Positions 9,201 through 16,921 of a stretch of DNA of 64,000 bases are shown here, piece by piece. Origin of the DNA: Pseudomonas sp. Irchel s3f7 (GTDB lineage: Bacteria > Pseudomonadota > Gammaproteobacteria > Pseudomonadales > Pseudomonadaceae). Each line of letters starts with the position of its first letter. Position 1 is the stretch's first letter. The position numbers and the translations under genes were made by a program. Where the stretch lies: NCBI RefSeq assembly GCF_900187615.1, contig NZ_FYDO01000020.1, positions 62,001 to 126,000 of the forward strand, written 5' to 3'. A model generated the notes under the pieces. That model ran no database searches. It saw only the letters and a program-made list of their open reading frames with translations, and was not told the origin of the DNA.

Positions 9201-9479
9201 GAACTCATGGATCAATTGCTGCACGACCTGGAACTGACCAACCGCGAGGATCGTGTTCATCTGCTCGCCCTGCATACCAGCGGTAATCGCATCGCTTTGC
9301 GCGAGCTGGCGCACCGGATCAAGGGCGGTGCGCTGATGGTCCGGGCGCTCGCTCTGGTGGAGTGCTGCGAGCAACTGGAACGTGCACTCAATGACAATCA
9401 GGCGCCACTGATCGACGAGGCCGTCGATCAGTTGCAACACGCCATGACCCGGCTCGACCGGCGGCTTCAGCAGGATTGA
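6255..9479 (+). CDS. BvgS/EvgS-type hybrid sensor histidine kinase
   Basis: Unorthodox phosphorelay kinase of 1,074 residues in the inner membrane. Order of domains: signal peptide (1-25, ending SAAWAQ); two periplasmic solute-binding-type sensor domains (about 55-275 and 300-520); one membrane helix near 540-555; a short linker helix; dimerisation domain with phospho-His595 (TMSHEIRTPMN); ATPase domain with the G-box GSGLGLVIS; receiver with Asp885 (VITDCNMP); and an Hpt domain with His1020 (LAHRIKGG). Unlike BvgS there is no room for a PAS domain between the membrane helix and the kinase. It abuts the response regulator gene upstream. The two binding domains suggest sensing of small periplasmic molecules; the ligand is unknown. 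Confidence 0.94.
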   Translation: MNAFRRLSVMVLASLLLWSSAAWAQPHSLALLGRSSLEGVSVKLTDTESRWLQQKGRLVLAVSTPDYPPFEFNTAGKVFEGITADYAGLLEQLLGVRIEVQRYPSRAEAVQAIKEGQADLLGTANRFEAEDPQLQMSSAYAVDQPVLVTRTDSTEALDPTLAGKRLVTLYHYLPQYSVQQFYSSAQLELFPSTLAAMGAVAFGQADVYLGDAISAHYLISKNYLGNVQLADFSPMESGRFAFAMGRENPQLLHIVNKALAVVTTNEQMNILRRWGANGASIPGNQSLQLSVAEQRWLDRHPRVKVAINVNIPPISFIDSEGQFRGIVIDVLTKISQRTGLQFDLQGMKSVADMLAGIQDGQVDVLAGIGLSSQREGQLRFTRSFLNSPSVLVTRVAPDSPRTLDDMAGKELALTQGNISGEFIRQHFPLIRLVDAPLTIDAMEMVAQGEAQGGLNSLISARYLIARQFRDRLQVTSTVGTDPARSTLATSRDATELHSILDKALLSIPPDEIDELTHPWRYDSMVEQSYWLRHRQAIFQAFAVAGVMLLLAFVGIFWQRRQIRQRQLLLSQLQEAKEAADDANRAKTTFLATMSHEIRTPMNALIGMLELALKQADKGVTDRSAIEVASQAGQQLLALIGDILDIARVESGQLSLTPERVNLRELVASVCRVFEGLALQKNLQWRVELDEQSDCDVMLDPTRLKQVLSNLLSNAIKFTDEGGVSLTLRVEPRPSAHLAVSVRIADSGVGISAFDQQRLFSPFVQAGNHQQSVRQGSGLGLVISRTLCEMMGGRLQLDSALGYGTQVHISLDLMTLPTLPASELSQGETLLWTGSLTILVVDDYPANRLLLSRQLSYLGHHVMLAEDGAQGLELWLEHQFDLVITDCNMPALSGYELAGAIRDEERRQGLPPTLILGFTANAQREEKVRCQEAGMDDCLFKPIRLMDLQAWLAQQFSSAPSNQTDDPEVFDLSGLDRFVDTDCELMDQLLHDLELTNREDRVHLLALHTSGNRIALRELAHRIKGGALMVRALALVECCEQLERALNDNQAPLIDEAVDQLQHAMTRLDRRLQQD

Positions 9480-9581
9480 ACTCAGTCCAAAACGGGCGCG
9501 ATACCTTTGGGGCTGGTCAGACTGAATGCCATGCTACGGGACGGTACTGAATGGCGCTGACGAGTGGCATGGTGAAGACAG

Positions 9582-9661
9582 TTGCTCCCACAGGGTTATT
9601 GGATGTACTCGACATTGGCGTATAACCGAAATACCTGTGGGAGCTGGCTTGCCAGCGATGG
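9582..9661. repeat. REP element with inverted partner arm
   Basis: GCTCCCACAGG (9584-9594) is an inverted copy of CCTGTGGGAGC (9634-9644). The right part continues as the REP core GCTGGCTTGCCAGC, itself a palindrome. It lies between the convergent ends of the sensor kinase and the LysR gene and could act as a two-way transcription stop. Confidence 0.75.
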
Positions 9662-9696
9662 TGGCGACTCGGTCAGCTCAAAGCTTGCAGCTGCCC

Positions 9697-10602
9697 TCAT
9701 GCAATATCACTGCGGCTGAATTCATCCCCGAGAAAATCGATCAACGTGCGCACCGACGGCAGCAACCCCCGTCGCGACGGGAAGATCGCATGGATGATAC
9801 CGGTTTTTGGCGCCCAGCCCGGCACCAGTTCCACCAGTCGCCCGGCGGCGATCTCATCGCGCACCACCACGTTCGGCAGGTGCACCACGCCGATACCGGC
9901 GATGGCCGCATGGCGCAAGGCCAACAGGTCATCGGTGACCATCCTCGGCGCATGCCGGATCAGCGCCGTGCTGCCATCGGCACCGAACAATTCCCACTGA
10001 TATTCACGTTGCGCCGCGCCCCAGTGCAGGCTCGGCAAACCACTGAGGTCGGCTGGCGACGGTGGGGTCGACAGGCGCTCGGCGAACGCCGGACTGCCGA
10101 CGACGCTTTGGGTGCTGTTGCCCAGGACCTTCATCACCATGTCGGTGTTTTCCAGCGGTGGGAAGCGCACCCGCAGCGCCAGATCGAAGCCTTCGTGAAT
10201 CAGGTCGACCCGGCGATTGGTGCTCTCGATGAACAACTCCACCAACGGGTACTTGAGCAGATAGCGGGTCAGCATCGGCCCGACCCAGGAGTTGAGCAGC
10301 GCCGTCGGGCAACTGACGCGCACCAGGCCCTGGGGCTCGGAGCGGTTGCGTTCGATCAGTTCGGCGGCGCTTTCCGCTTCCACGCGCATGGCCAGGCAGC
10401 GCTGGTAATAGGCCTGGCCGATTTCGGTCAGCGAGCAATGACGACTGGTGCGATGCAGCAGGCGCACGCCGAGGCGCTCTTCGAGTTCGGCGATGCGCCG
10501 GCTGAGCTTGGATTTGGGCATGTCCAGTGCCCGACCGGCCGCCGCGAAACCGTGATGTTCCACCACTTGGGTGAAGTAGTAGAGGGTGTTGAGGTCTTCC
10601 AT
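9697..10602 (-). CDS. LysR-family transcriptional regulator
   Basis: 301-residue DNA-binding regulator. The N-terminal winged helix-turn-helix is clear (LNTLYYFTQVVEHHGFAAAG through LSRRIAELEERLGVRLLHR, residues 4-55), followed by a substrate-binding-type effector domain. Two ATGs occur in tandem (first bases 10605 and 10602); the second is better spaced from AGAGGA. The gene is divergent from the pirin gene with about 105 bases between starts, the classical LysR arrangement, so it probably controls the pirin-hydrolase-hydrolase group and itself. The effector is unknown. A 373-residue open frame on the other strand (9526-10647) is its shadow. Confidence 0.93.
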   Translation of the reverse strand: MEDLNTLYYFTQVVEHHGFAAAGRALDMPKSKLSRRIAELEERLGVRLLHRTSRHCSLTEIGQAYYQRCLAMRVEAESAAELIERNRSEPQGLVRVSCPTALLNSWVGPMLTRYLLKYPLVELFIESTNRRVDLIHEGFDLALRVRFPPLENTDMVMKVLGNSTQSVVGSPAFAERLSTPPSPADLSGLPSLHWGAAQREYQWELFGADGSTALIRHAPRMVTDDLLALRHAAIAGIGVVHLPNVVVRDEIAAGRLVELVPGWAPKTGIIHAIFPSRRGLLPSVRTLIDFLGDEFSRSDIA

Positions 10603-10709
10603 CATCGTTCCTCTGATAGAACGCTAAAGCTGATTTTTGCAGTCTAGCGCATCAAAGGTCACGGTTTTAAGCTTTGTCCATGGCTTCACTCACCTCATCA
10701 GGAGACACC

Positions 10710-11576
10710 ATGAAAAACATCATCGGTATCTACACCAGCCCACGGACCCATTGGGTAGGCGACGGTTTTCCGGTCCGCACGCTGTTTTCCTACGACAACC
10801 TGGGAAAGCACATCAGCCCGTTTCTGCTGCTCGATCACGCCGGCCCCGCTGAATTCACCCCGACCACCGAGCGACGTGGCGTTGGTCAGCATCCGCACCG
10901 CGGCTTCGAAACCGTGACTATCGTTTACAAGGGTGAAGTCGAACATCGCGACTCCACTGGCAGTGGCGGCAAGATCGGCCCCGGCGACGTGCAATGGATG
11001 ACCGCCGCGTCGGGCATCCTGCATGAGGAGTTCCACTCCGAAAATTTCGCCAAAAGCGGTGGCACCCTGGAGATGGTGCAACTGTGGGTCAACCTGCCGG
11101 CCAAGGACAAAATGGCCGAGCCCGGTTACCAGACGATCCTCGATGGCGACATCCCGAACATCGCCTTGAAAGACAACGCCGGCAGCCTGCGCCTGATCGC
11201 CGGTGAGTTCGACGGCCATACCGGCCCGTCGCGCACGTTCACGCCGATCGATGTCTGGGATCTGCGCCTCAACGGCGGCAAGTTGCTGACACTGGACCTG
11301 CACGAAGGTCGCAACACAGCCTTGGTGGTGCTGCGCGGCACGGTTCAGGTCAATGGGCTGGAACTGATGCGCGAGGGCCAGTTGGCCCTGCTTGAACGCG
11401 ATGGCAGTCAGTTGACCCTCGAAGCCAATGGTGACGCGGTGGTGTTGCTGCTCAGCGGCGAACCGATCGACGAGCCAATCGTCGGCCATGGTCCGTTCGT
11501 GATGAACACCGAGCAGGAAATCCACCAGGCCTTCGCCGACTTTCAGTCCGGCCGCTTCGGCCAGATGCACGGTTAA
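10710..11576 (+). CDS. pirin family bicupin protein
   Basis: 288-residue double-cupin protein of the pirin family, whose members are iron-binding; some have quercetin-dioxygenase activity. The N-terminal cupin carries the metal-site signature HPHRGFETVTIVYKGEVEHRD, with a further His and Glu in GILHEEFH, and the C-terminal cupin shows the usual GTVQVNG and GDAVVLLLSGEP strands. ATG 10710 follows AGGAGA. The two cysteine-hydrolase genes follow on the same strand. Biological role is uncertain: either a quercetinase-like enzyme or a redox/iron-sensing protein of stress responses. Confidence 0.92.
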   Translation: MKNIIGIYTSPRTHWVGDGFPVRTLFSYDNLGKHISPFLLLDHAGPAEFTPTTERRGVGQHPHRGFETVTIVYKGEVEHRDSTGSGGKIGPGDVQWMTAASGILHEEFHSENFAKSGGTLEMVQLWVNLPAKDKMAEPGYQTILDGDIPNIALKDNAGSLRLIAGEFDGHTGPSRTFTPIDVWDLRLNGGKLLTLDLHEGRNTALVVLRGTVQVNGLELMREGQLALLERDGSQLTLEANGDAVVLLLSGEPIDEPIVGHGPFVMNTEQEIHQAFADFQSGRFGQMHG

Positions 11577-11670
11577 TCCGTAGCCCTTCCATAACCCGAC
11601 GCTACACAGGATGAGTAGGCCGGTTTTCAGGCCAGGGATGGCTGTTGCCCAAACGAAAGAGGAAACGCTC

Positions 11671-12354
11671 ATGAACACCGTCAACGCGGCCAACTTCAAC
11701 GGCCAGAAACCGACCATCGACCCCAACGACAGCGCCATGCTGTTGATCGATCACCAGAGCGGACTGTTCCAGATCGTCAAGGACATGGACGTACCGCAAT
11801 TACGCGCCAACGCCATTGCCCTGGCCAAGGCTGCGACCTTGCTCAAGATGCCGGTGATCACCACTGCTTCCGTACCGCAAGGGCCGAACGGGCCGTTGAT
11901 ACCGGAAATCCATGAAGCCGCGCCCCATGCGCAGTACGTGGCGCGCAAAGGTGAAATCAACGCTTGGGACAACCCGGAGTTTCACGCCGCCGTCAAAGCC
12001 ACCGGCAAGAAAACCCTGGTGATCGCCGGCACCCTGACCAGCGTTTGCCTGGCATTCCCGTCCATCGCGGCGGTGCACGAAGGCTACAAAGTGTTTGCCG
12101 TGGTCGACGCTTCGGGCAATCACTCGAAACTGGCCACTGATCTGACAATCGCGCGTTTGGCTCAGGCCGGGGTTGTGCCGATCGATATCATGGCTACGCT
12201 TTCCGAGTTGCAAGGTTCCTGGAACCGTCCGGATGCTGAAGAGTGGGCCGCCGTCTACGCCCAGGCCATGCCGCACTATCAATTGCTGATCGAAAGCTAC
12301 CTCAAGGCTCAGCAAGTCGCGAACGAACACGAAGTGCTGGATTCGCAGCGCTGA
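11671..12354 (+). CDS. isochorismatase-like cysteine hydrolase (YcaC type), copy 1
   Basis: 227-residue member of the isochorismatase-like alpha/beta hydrolases. The catalytic Asp is in MLLIDHQSG and the nucleophile Cys in TLTSVCLAFPS, with the family segment GPNGPLIPE between them. ATG 11671 follows GAGGAAA. It is about 40-45% similar by eye to the next gene, sharing the order of all motifs, but has an extra N-terminal stretch of about 15 residues and a longer tail. Substrate is unknown; YcaC itself has no settled substrate. Probably co-transcribed with the pirin gene (94-base gap). Confidence 0.88.
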   Translation: MNTVNAANFNGQKPTIDPNDSAMLLIDHQSGLFQIVKDMDVPQLRANAIALAKAATLLKMPVITTASVPQGPNGPLIPEIHEAAPHAQYVARKGEINAWDNPEFHAAVKATGKKTLVIAGTLTSVCLAFPSIAAVHEGYKVFAVVDASGNHSKLATDLTIARLAQAGVVPIDIMATLSELQGSWNRPDAEEWAAVYAQAMPHYQLLIESYLKAQQVANEHEVLDSQR

Positions 12355-12405
12355 TCGAAATCCCCACGCCGACTTCGGCATCGATAACACGCGAGGACTA
12401 CTGCA

Positions 12406-13032
12406 ATGACCACTTCCTACAAGCGTCTCGACAAGGATAACGCCGCGGTTTTGATGGTTGATCATCAGGCGGGCCTGCTGTCGCTGGTGCGCGACATCGA
12501 CCCGGATCGTTTCAAGAACAACGTGCTGGCCCTGGCCGACCTGGCCAAGTACTTCAAGCTGCCGACCATCCTCACCACCAGTTTCGAAACCGGCCCCAAC
12601 GGCCCGCTGGTGCCGGAGCTAAAGGCACTCTTTCCAGACGCGCCGTACATCGCTCGCCCGGGCCAGATCAACGCCTGGGACAATGAAGATTTCGTCAAGG
12701 CGATCAAGGCCACCGGCAAGAAGCAACTCATCATCGCCGGTGTGGTAACTGAGGTGTGCGTGGCGTTCCCGGCCCTCTCGGCCCTGGCCGAAGGTTTTGA
12801 GGTGTTCGTGGTTACCGACGCGTCAGGCACCTTCAACGAACTGACCCGGGAATCGGCGTGGAGCCGCATGACCGCTCAGGGCGCGCAACTGATGACCTGG
12901 TTCGGCCTGGCCTGTGAACTGCACCGCGACTGGCGCAACGACGTTGAAGGGCTGGGGACCTTGTTCTCCAACCACATCCCGGATTATCGCAACCTGATGA
13001 CCAGCTACAACACACTGGCCAACAACAAGTAA
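12406..13032 (+). CDS. isochorismatase-like cysteine hydrolase (YcaC type), copy 2
   Basis: 208-residue protein that resembles YcaC over its full length. Motifs in order: MVDHQAGL with the catalytic Asp, TSFETGPNGPL, INAWDNEDF, and GVVTEVCVAFP with the nucleophilic Cys. The C-terminal part (WSRMTAQGAQLMTWFGLACE) is typical of YcaC, which assembles into octameric rings. ATG 12406 lies 51 bases after copy 1, with GAGGA upstream, so the two form a tandem pair. Likely acts on an amide or ester of a small acid; substrate unknown. A REP doublet follows. Confidence 0.9.
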   Translation: MTTSYKRLDKDNAAVLMVDHQAGLLSLVRDIDPDRFKNNVLALADLAKYFKLPTILTTSFETGPNGPLVPELKALFPDAPYIARPGQINAWDNEDFVKAIKATGKKQLIIAGVVTEVCVAFPALSALAEGFEVFVVTDASGTFNELTRESAWSRMTAQGAQLMTWFGLACELHRDWRNDVEGLGTLFSNHIPDYRNLMTSYNTLANNK

Positions 13033-13049
13033 TCCAGCCAACACACGTT

Positions 13050-13143
13050 CCCCTGTGGGAGTGAGCCTGCTCGCGATGACGGTAGAACAGACACTGTTGC
13101 AGTGACTGTCAGGCCGTCTTCGCGAGCAGGCTCGCTCCCACAT
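13050..13143. repeat. REP doublet
   Basis: Inverted pair: left arm CCTGTGGGAGTGAGCCTGCT (from 13052) and right arm AGCAGGCTCGCTCCCACA (ending about 13142), separated by about 35 bases. It follows the second hydrolase gene and precedes the mechanosensitive channel gene. Confidence 0.88.
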
Positions 13144-13244
13144 TTGTTTTTGTGATGCTTGCCGAATCCCGCCGAATCAATTGCTCCTACACTATGGCCA
13201 ATCTGTTCGATTTCCCCGTCATTGGCCTTTGCTGGAGTTGCTTG

Positions 13245-14687
13245 ATGCTGTCATTGCTCACCGAACACCCGCTGATCTGCGCGATGTTGCTGATCCTGAT
13301 CGACCTGGGTTTGTGGCGCTTGCTCAGTGCGACGGGCAGTGCCTGGCGGCTGTTGGTGCGGGTGGTGATTTTTGCGCTGTTCAGTTTTCTGCTGTTCAAC
13401 GAGGGCCTCAATCCGCTGGAGCCCGCGCCGTGGCCTGACAACGTGCCCCTGCATTTGGCGGCCACCGGTTTGCAGATCGGTTGGTGGCTGTTCGGCGCGC
13501 GGACCCTGACCGTGTTGATCGGCGCCGTGATGATGCAACGGGTCGGGCACACCGGGCGGCTGCTTCAGGATTTGCTTGGCGCGGTAATTTTCCTGATTGC
13601 GGTCATCGCCGCGCTGGCCTACGTGCTCGAACTGCCGGTCAAAGGCGTGCTGGCGACCTCCGGCGCATTGGCGATCATCGTCGGTCTGGCCTTGCAGAGC
13701 ACCCTCAGCGACGTGTTCTCCGGGATCGTCCTGAACACCACCAAACCCTATCAACTGGATGACTGGATCTCCATCGACGGCACCGAAGGCCGGGTCACCG
13801 ACATCGACTGGCGGGCCACGCGCCTGCAAACCGCCCAAGGCAGCCTGGCGGTGATTCCCAACTCATTGGCCGCCAAGGCCAAAATCATCAACTTCAGCCG
13901 CCCGAGCGATATGTTTGGTGTTTCCATCACCCTTCAAGTGAGCCCCCATGCGCGGCCGAATACGGTGATCGATGCCCTTGAGCGCGCCATGCAAGGCTGC
14001 CGTTTCCTGTTGGATACGCCCGCACCGAACGTCGCGCTGAAAAGCTCCGGCAGCACGGGTGTGGAATACGAAATCAGCGGGTTTGTTGCGTCCATGAGCG
14101 AGAAACGCACGGTGCGTAATCAGCTGTTCGACCTGGCGTACCGGCACTTGCAGGCCTCCGGGGTCAACCTGTTGTCGAGCGTCGAGCCCACGCTGTCGGG
14201 CAGCCTGTCGCGGCCCCGGGCACTGCTCGACAGTTCGCCGATTTTCTCTACGTTGCGCCAGGAAGAAAAAGACACCTTCAGCCAGAACATGTCGCTGCAA
14301 ACCTTTCGTGCCGGCGAAACGATCCTGGAGGCGGGGGAGGTCAGTGATCACTTGTTCATCATCGAGTCGGGGGTGGTGACGGTGACGCTGACCCGGCACG
14401 GTGAACCGTTCGAATCCGGGCGCATGGGGCCGGGTGAAGTGATTGGCGAGGCCGGCATCCTGGACGACAGTTCGGTGCCCGCGCAGTTTACCGCCAAGAC
14501 CTTTTGTGGCTTGTACCGCATCGAAAAGTCGTACCTCAAGCCATGCCTGGATGCCCGTCACGACATCGGCGATGCGATGAAAACCTTGCTCGATTACCGG
14601 TTGCACAAAGCGAAAACCCTGACTCAGGATTTGCCGGCGATGGTGGAGAAAAAAGGCTTTTTGCAGTGGCTGCGCAATCGGGTCTGA
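13245..14687 (+). CDS. MscS-family channel with C-terminal cyclic-nucleotide-binding domain
   Basis: 480-residue inner-membrane protein. Four to five hydrophobic segments fill about residues 1-150. The last is the pore-type helix of MscS channels (GVLATSGALAIIVGLALQST), followed by the MscS beta domain (DDWISIDGTEGRV, WRATRLQT). From about residue 330 a cyclic-nucleotide-binding domain follows, with FRAGETILEAGEVSDHLFII and GEVIGEAGIL. This resembles ligand-gated MscS relatives in which cAMP or a similar nucleotide modulates gating. ATG 13245 has GGAG eight bases upstream; starts at 13194 or 13152 in the same frame are possible but lack a site. The ligand is inferred. Confidence 0.9.
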   Translation: MLSLLTEHPLICAMLLILIDLGLWRLLSATGSAWRLLVRVVIFALFSFLLFNEGLNPLEPAPWPDNVPLHLAATGLQIGWWLFGARTLTVLIGAVMMQRVGHTGRLLQDLLGAVIFLIAVIAALAYVLELPVKGVLATSGALAIIVGLALQSTLSDVFSGIVLNTTKPYQLDDWISIDGTEGRVTDIDWRATRLQTAQGSLAVIPNSLAAKAKIINFSRPSDMFGVSITLQVSPHARPNTVIDALERAMQGCRFLLDTPAPNVALKSSGSTGVEYEISGFVASMSEKRTVRNQLFDLAYRHLQASGVNLLSSVEPTLSGSLSRPRALLDSSPIFSTLRQEEKDTFSQNMSLQTFRAGETILEAGEVSDHLFIIESGVVTVTLTRHGEPFESGRMGPGEVIGEAGILDDSSVPAQFTAKTFCGLYRIEKSYLKPCLDARHDIGDAMKTLLDYRLHKAKTLTQDLPAMVEKKGFLQWLRNRV

Positions 14688-14866
14688 ATTTGCTGGTGAA
14701 TGGCCGCTGCGCGGATCGCTCCCACATTTGACCGCGTTTTCCTGTGCTCGCGATGACGGCAGTGAGCAAAACCCAATGGCCTCCTCGACTTCTGGAATAT
14801 TGGCTATTTGTGCAACCGGGGCGGGGGGCTAACGTAGTCACACACCCACTTGCCCTGGAGCAGACC

Positions 14867-15307
14867 ATGCAACCGCGTATCGATTTCTACACCGCGTCCC
14901 CTGATGCCCTCAAAGCGATGATCGGGTTGGAAACCGCAGTGTCGAAGCTGCCGCTGGAAAAAAACCTGATTGAACTGGTCAAGCTGCGGGCTTCGCAGAT
15001 CAACGGCTGCGCCTTCTGCATCGACATGCACACCAGCGACGCAATCAAGGGTGGCGAAACCCCGCGTCGCCTGTTCGCCGTAACGGCGTGGCGCGAGGCG
15101 CCGTTCTTCAGCGACCGCGAACGTGCCGCGCTGCTCTGGACCGAATCCCTGACCCAGCTCAGCCTGACCCACGCGCCGGACGAAGACTACGAAGTGGTCA
15201 GCGCCCAGTTCACGCCCAAGGAAATGGTCGATCTGAGCGTGGCGATCAGCACCATCAACAGCTGGAACCGTCTGGCCGTCGGTTTCCGCAAAACCCCTCA
15301 GGCCTGA
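14867..15307 (+). CDS. carboxymuconolactone decarboxylase / AhpD-like protein
   Basis: 146-residue all-helical protein of the CMD superfamily. It has the redox motif CAFC followed by IDMHTSDA, the AhpD-type Cys-X-X-Cys...His arrangement, so it is more likely a peroxide-detoxifying disulfide reductase than a true decarboxylase. ATG 14867 follows CTGGAG; the longer frame from 14744 runs through intergenic sequence. It converges on the efflux operon, with only 21 bases between stops. The upstream 180 bases contain a partial REP-like sequence (CGCTCCCACA near 14720) and nothing else recognised. Confidence 0.88.
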   Translation: MQPRIDFYTASPDALKAMIGLETAVSKLPLEKNLIELVKLRASQINGCAFCIDMHTSDAIKGGETPRRLFAVTAWREAPFFSDRERAALLWTESLTQLSLTHAPDEDYEVVSAQFTPKEMVDLSVAISTINSWNRLAVGFRKTPQA

Positions 15308-15328
15308 TGTCGACAAGGGGGCCGAGGT

Positions 15329-16921
15329 TCAATGAGCATCGGCACTCGGCGCGGCTGGAGGTTGTACCTTGCGCATCAGCGGCACCATGGCCGTGGCGAT
15401 GATGAAGCAGACCATGATCATCAGAAACGCGTCGCCGTAGGTTTGTGTCTGCGCTTCGCGATAAGTCAGCAACCACAGTTGATGCAGGGCGGCAGTGACG
15501 CCGACGTCGCCGCCCTGGCCGAGGGCGGCGAAGTTGTTGCCGACCTGGGACAGCCATTGGTAGAGTGCTTCGTTGGTGCTGTTGAGGTTTTCCGCCAGCC
15601 GCGTGAAATGCAGGTTGGTGCGGTCATTGAGAATGGTCGCGCACGCGGCGATGCCAATGGCGCCACCCAGATTGCGCATCAGGTTGAACAAGCCCGACGC
15701 ATGTTTGAGCCGCGCCGGTGCCAAACCACCGAGGGTCAAGGTCACCGCTGGCGGCACCGCCAATTGCTGGGCAATGCCACGCAAGGCTTGCGGCAGCATG
15801 AGTTCTTTGGCCCCCCAGTCATGGGTGATCGGGCTGAAATCCCACATCGACAACGCGAACAACCCAAGGCCGGTCATCATGATCCAGCGCAGATCCACGC
15901 GGTTGGCCAGAAAGGCATACAGCGGAATCGCCATGATCTGGAACACCCCGGTGGAGAAAACCGCCAGGCCAATGTCCAGCGCGCCATAGCCACGCACCCG
16001 GCCGAGGAACAGCGGCGTCAGGTAAATGGTGGCGAACAGGCCGATGCCGGTGACAAACGAGAAGAAACAACCGAGGGCGAAGTTGCGATCCTTCAAGGCC
16101 CGCAGATCGACAATCGGGTTGGCCACGTGCAAGGTCCGGCCGATGAACGCCAGCCCAGCGAGGCCGCTGATCCACGCCGTGGTCACAATCGTGTGGTCAC
16201 TGAACCAGTTCCAGCGCGGGCCTTCTTCGAGGGTGTATTCCAGGCAGCCGAGGAACAGCGCCAGAAACACCATGCTCAAGTAGTCCGCACCTTTGAGCAG
16301 TGACAACTCCGGTTGATCGATTTTCACCAGCATCGGCACGGCCACCGCGACGAAAATCCCTGGGACGAGGTTGATGTAGAACAGCCAGTGCCAGGACGAG
16401 ATGTCAGTGATCCAGCCGCCGATCACCGGACCGAGGGTCGGGGCCAGCGATGCCACGGCGCCGATGGTGGCGGCAGCAATCACCCGTTGCTTGCCGGTGA
16501 AGAAAAAGAATGCCGTGGTGAACACCAGCGGAATCATCGAGCCGCCGAGAAAGCCTTGCAGGGCGCGAAAGGCAATCATGCTCTGGATGTTCCAGGCGGC
16601 GCCGCACAACAGGCTGGTCAGGGTGAAACCCACCGCCGACGCGCAAAACAGCCAGCGTGTGGAAAATACCCGGGACAGCCAACCGGACAGCGGAATCACG
16701 ATGATTTCGGCGATCAGGTAGCTGGTCTGCACCCAGGCCGTTTCATCAGTGCCCGCAGAGAGCCCGCCGCCGATGTCGCGCAATGACGCCGAGACAATCT
16801 GGATATCCAGCAGCGCAATGAACATGCCGATGCACATGGTGGCGAAGGCAAAGACTTTGGTCCCGGTCGCCATGCTCGCCGCATCGAACGGCTGCGCCGG
16901 GACGGCGAGGGCGCGGTTCAT
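15329..16921 (-). CDS. EmrB/QacA-type MFS drug exporter (DHA2 family)
   Basis: 530-residue membrane protein with about 14 helices, typical of DHA2 proton-driven exporters. It contains the early motif LDIQIVSASLRDIGG, which in EmrB reads like LDxTIVNVALP, and the loop LSRVFSTRW. Its start codon overlaps the stop of the EmrA-like gene by four bases (ATGA), so both are made from one mRNA. Together with EmrA and an outer-membrane TolC-like protein not found here it would export toxic compounds from cytoplasm to medium. Substrate unknown. Symbol not assigned because several EmrAB paralogues exist in Pseudomonas. Confidence 0.92.
   Translation of the reverse strand: MNRALAVPAQPFDAASMATGTKVFAFATMCIGMFIALLDIQIVSASLRDIGGGLSAGTDETAWVQTSYLIAEIIVIPLSGWLSRVFSTRWLFCASAVGFTLTSLLCGAAWNIQSMIAFRALQGFLGGSMIPLVFTTAFFFFTGKQRVIAAATIGAVASLAPTLGPVIGGWITDISSWHWLFYINLVPGIFVAVAVPMLVKIDQPELSLLKGADYLSMVFLALFLGCLEYTLEEGPRWNWFSDHTIVTTAWISGLAGLAFIGRTLHVANPIVDLRALKDRNFALGCFFSFVTGIGLFATIYLTPLFLGRVRGYGALDIGLAVFSTGVFQIMAIPLYAFLANRVDLRWIMMTGLGLFALSMWDFSPITHDWGAKELMLPQALRGIAQQLAVPPAVTLTLGGLAPARLKHASGLFNLMRNLGGAIGIAACATILNDRTNLHFTRLAENLNSTNEALYQWLSQVGNNFAALGQGGDVGVTAALHQLWLLTYREAQTQTYGDAFLMIMVCFIIATAMVPLMRKVQPPAAPSADAH

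Noticed and set aside
9526..10647. 373-residue plus-strand frame
   Set aside because: Antisense of the LysR gene and crosses a REP element.
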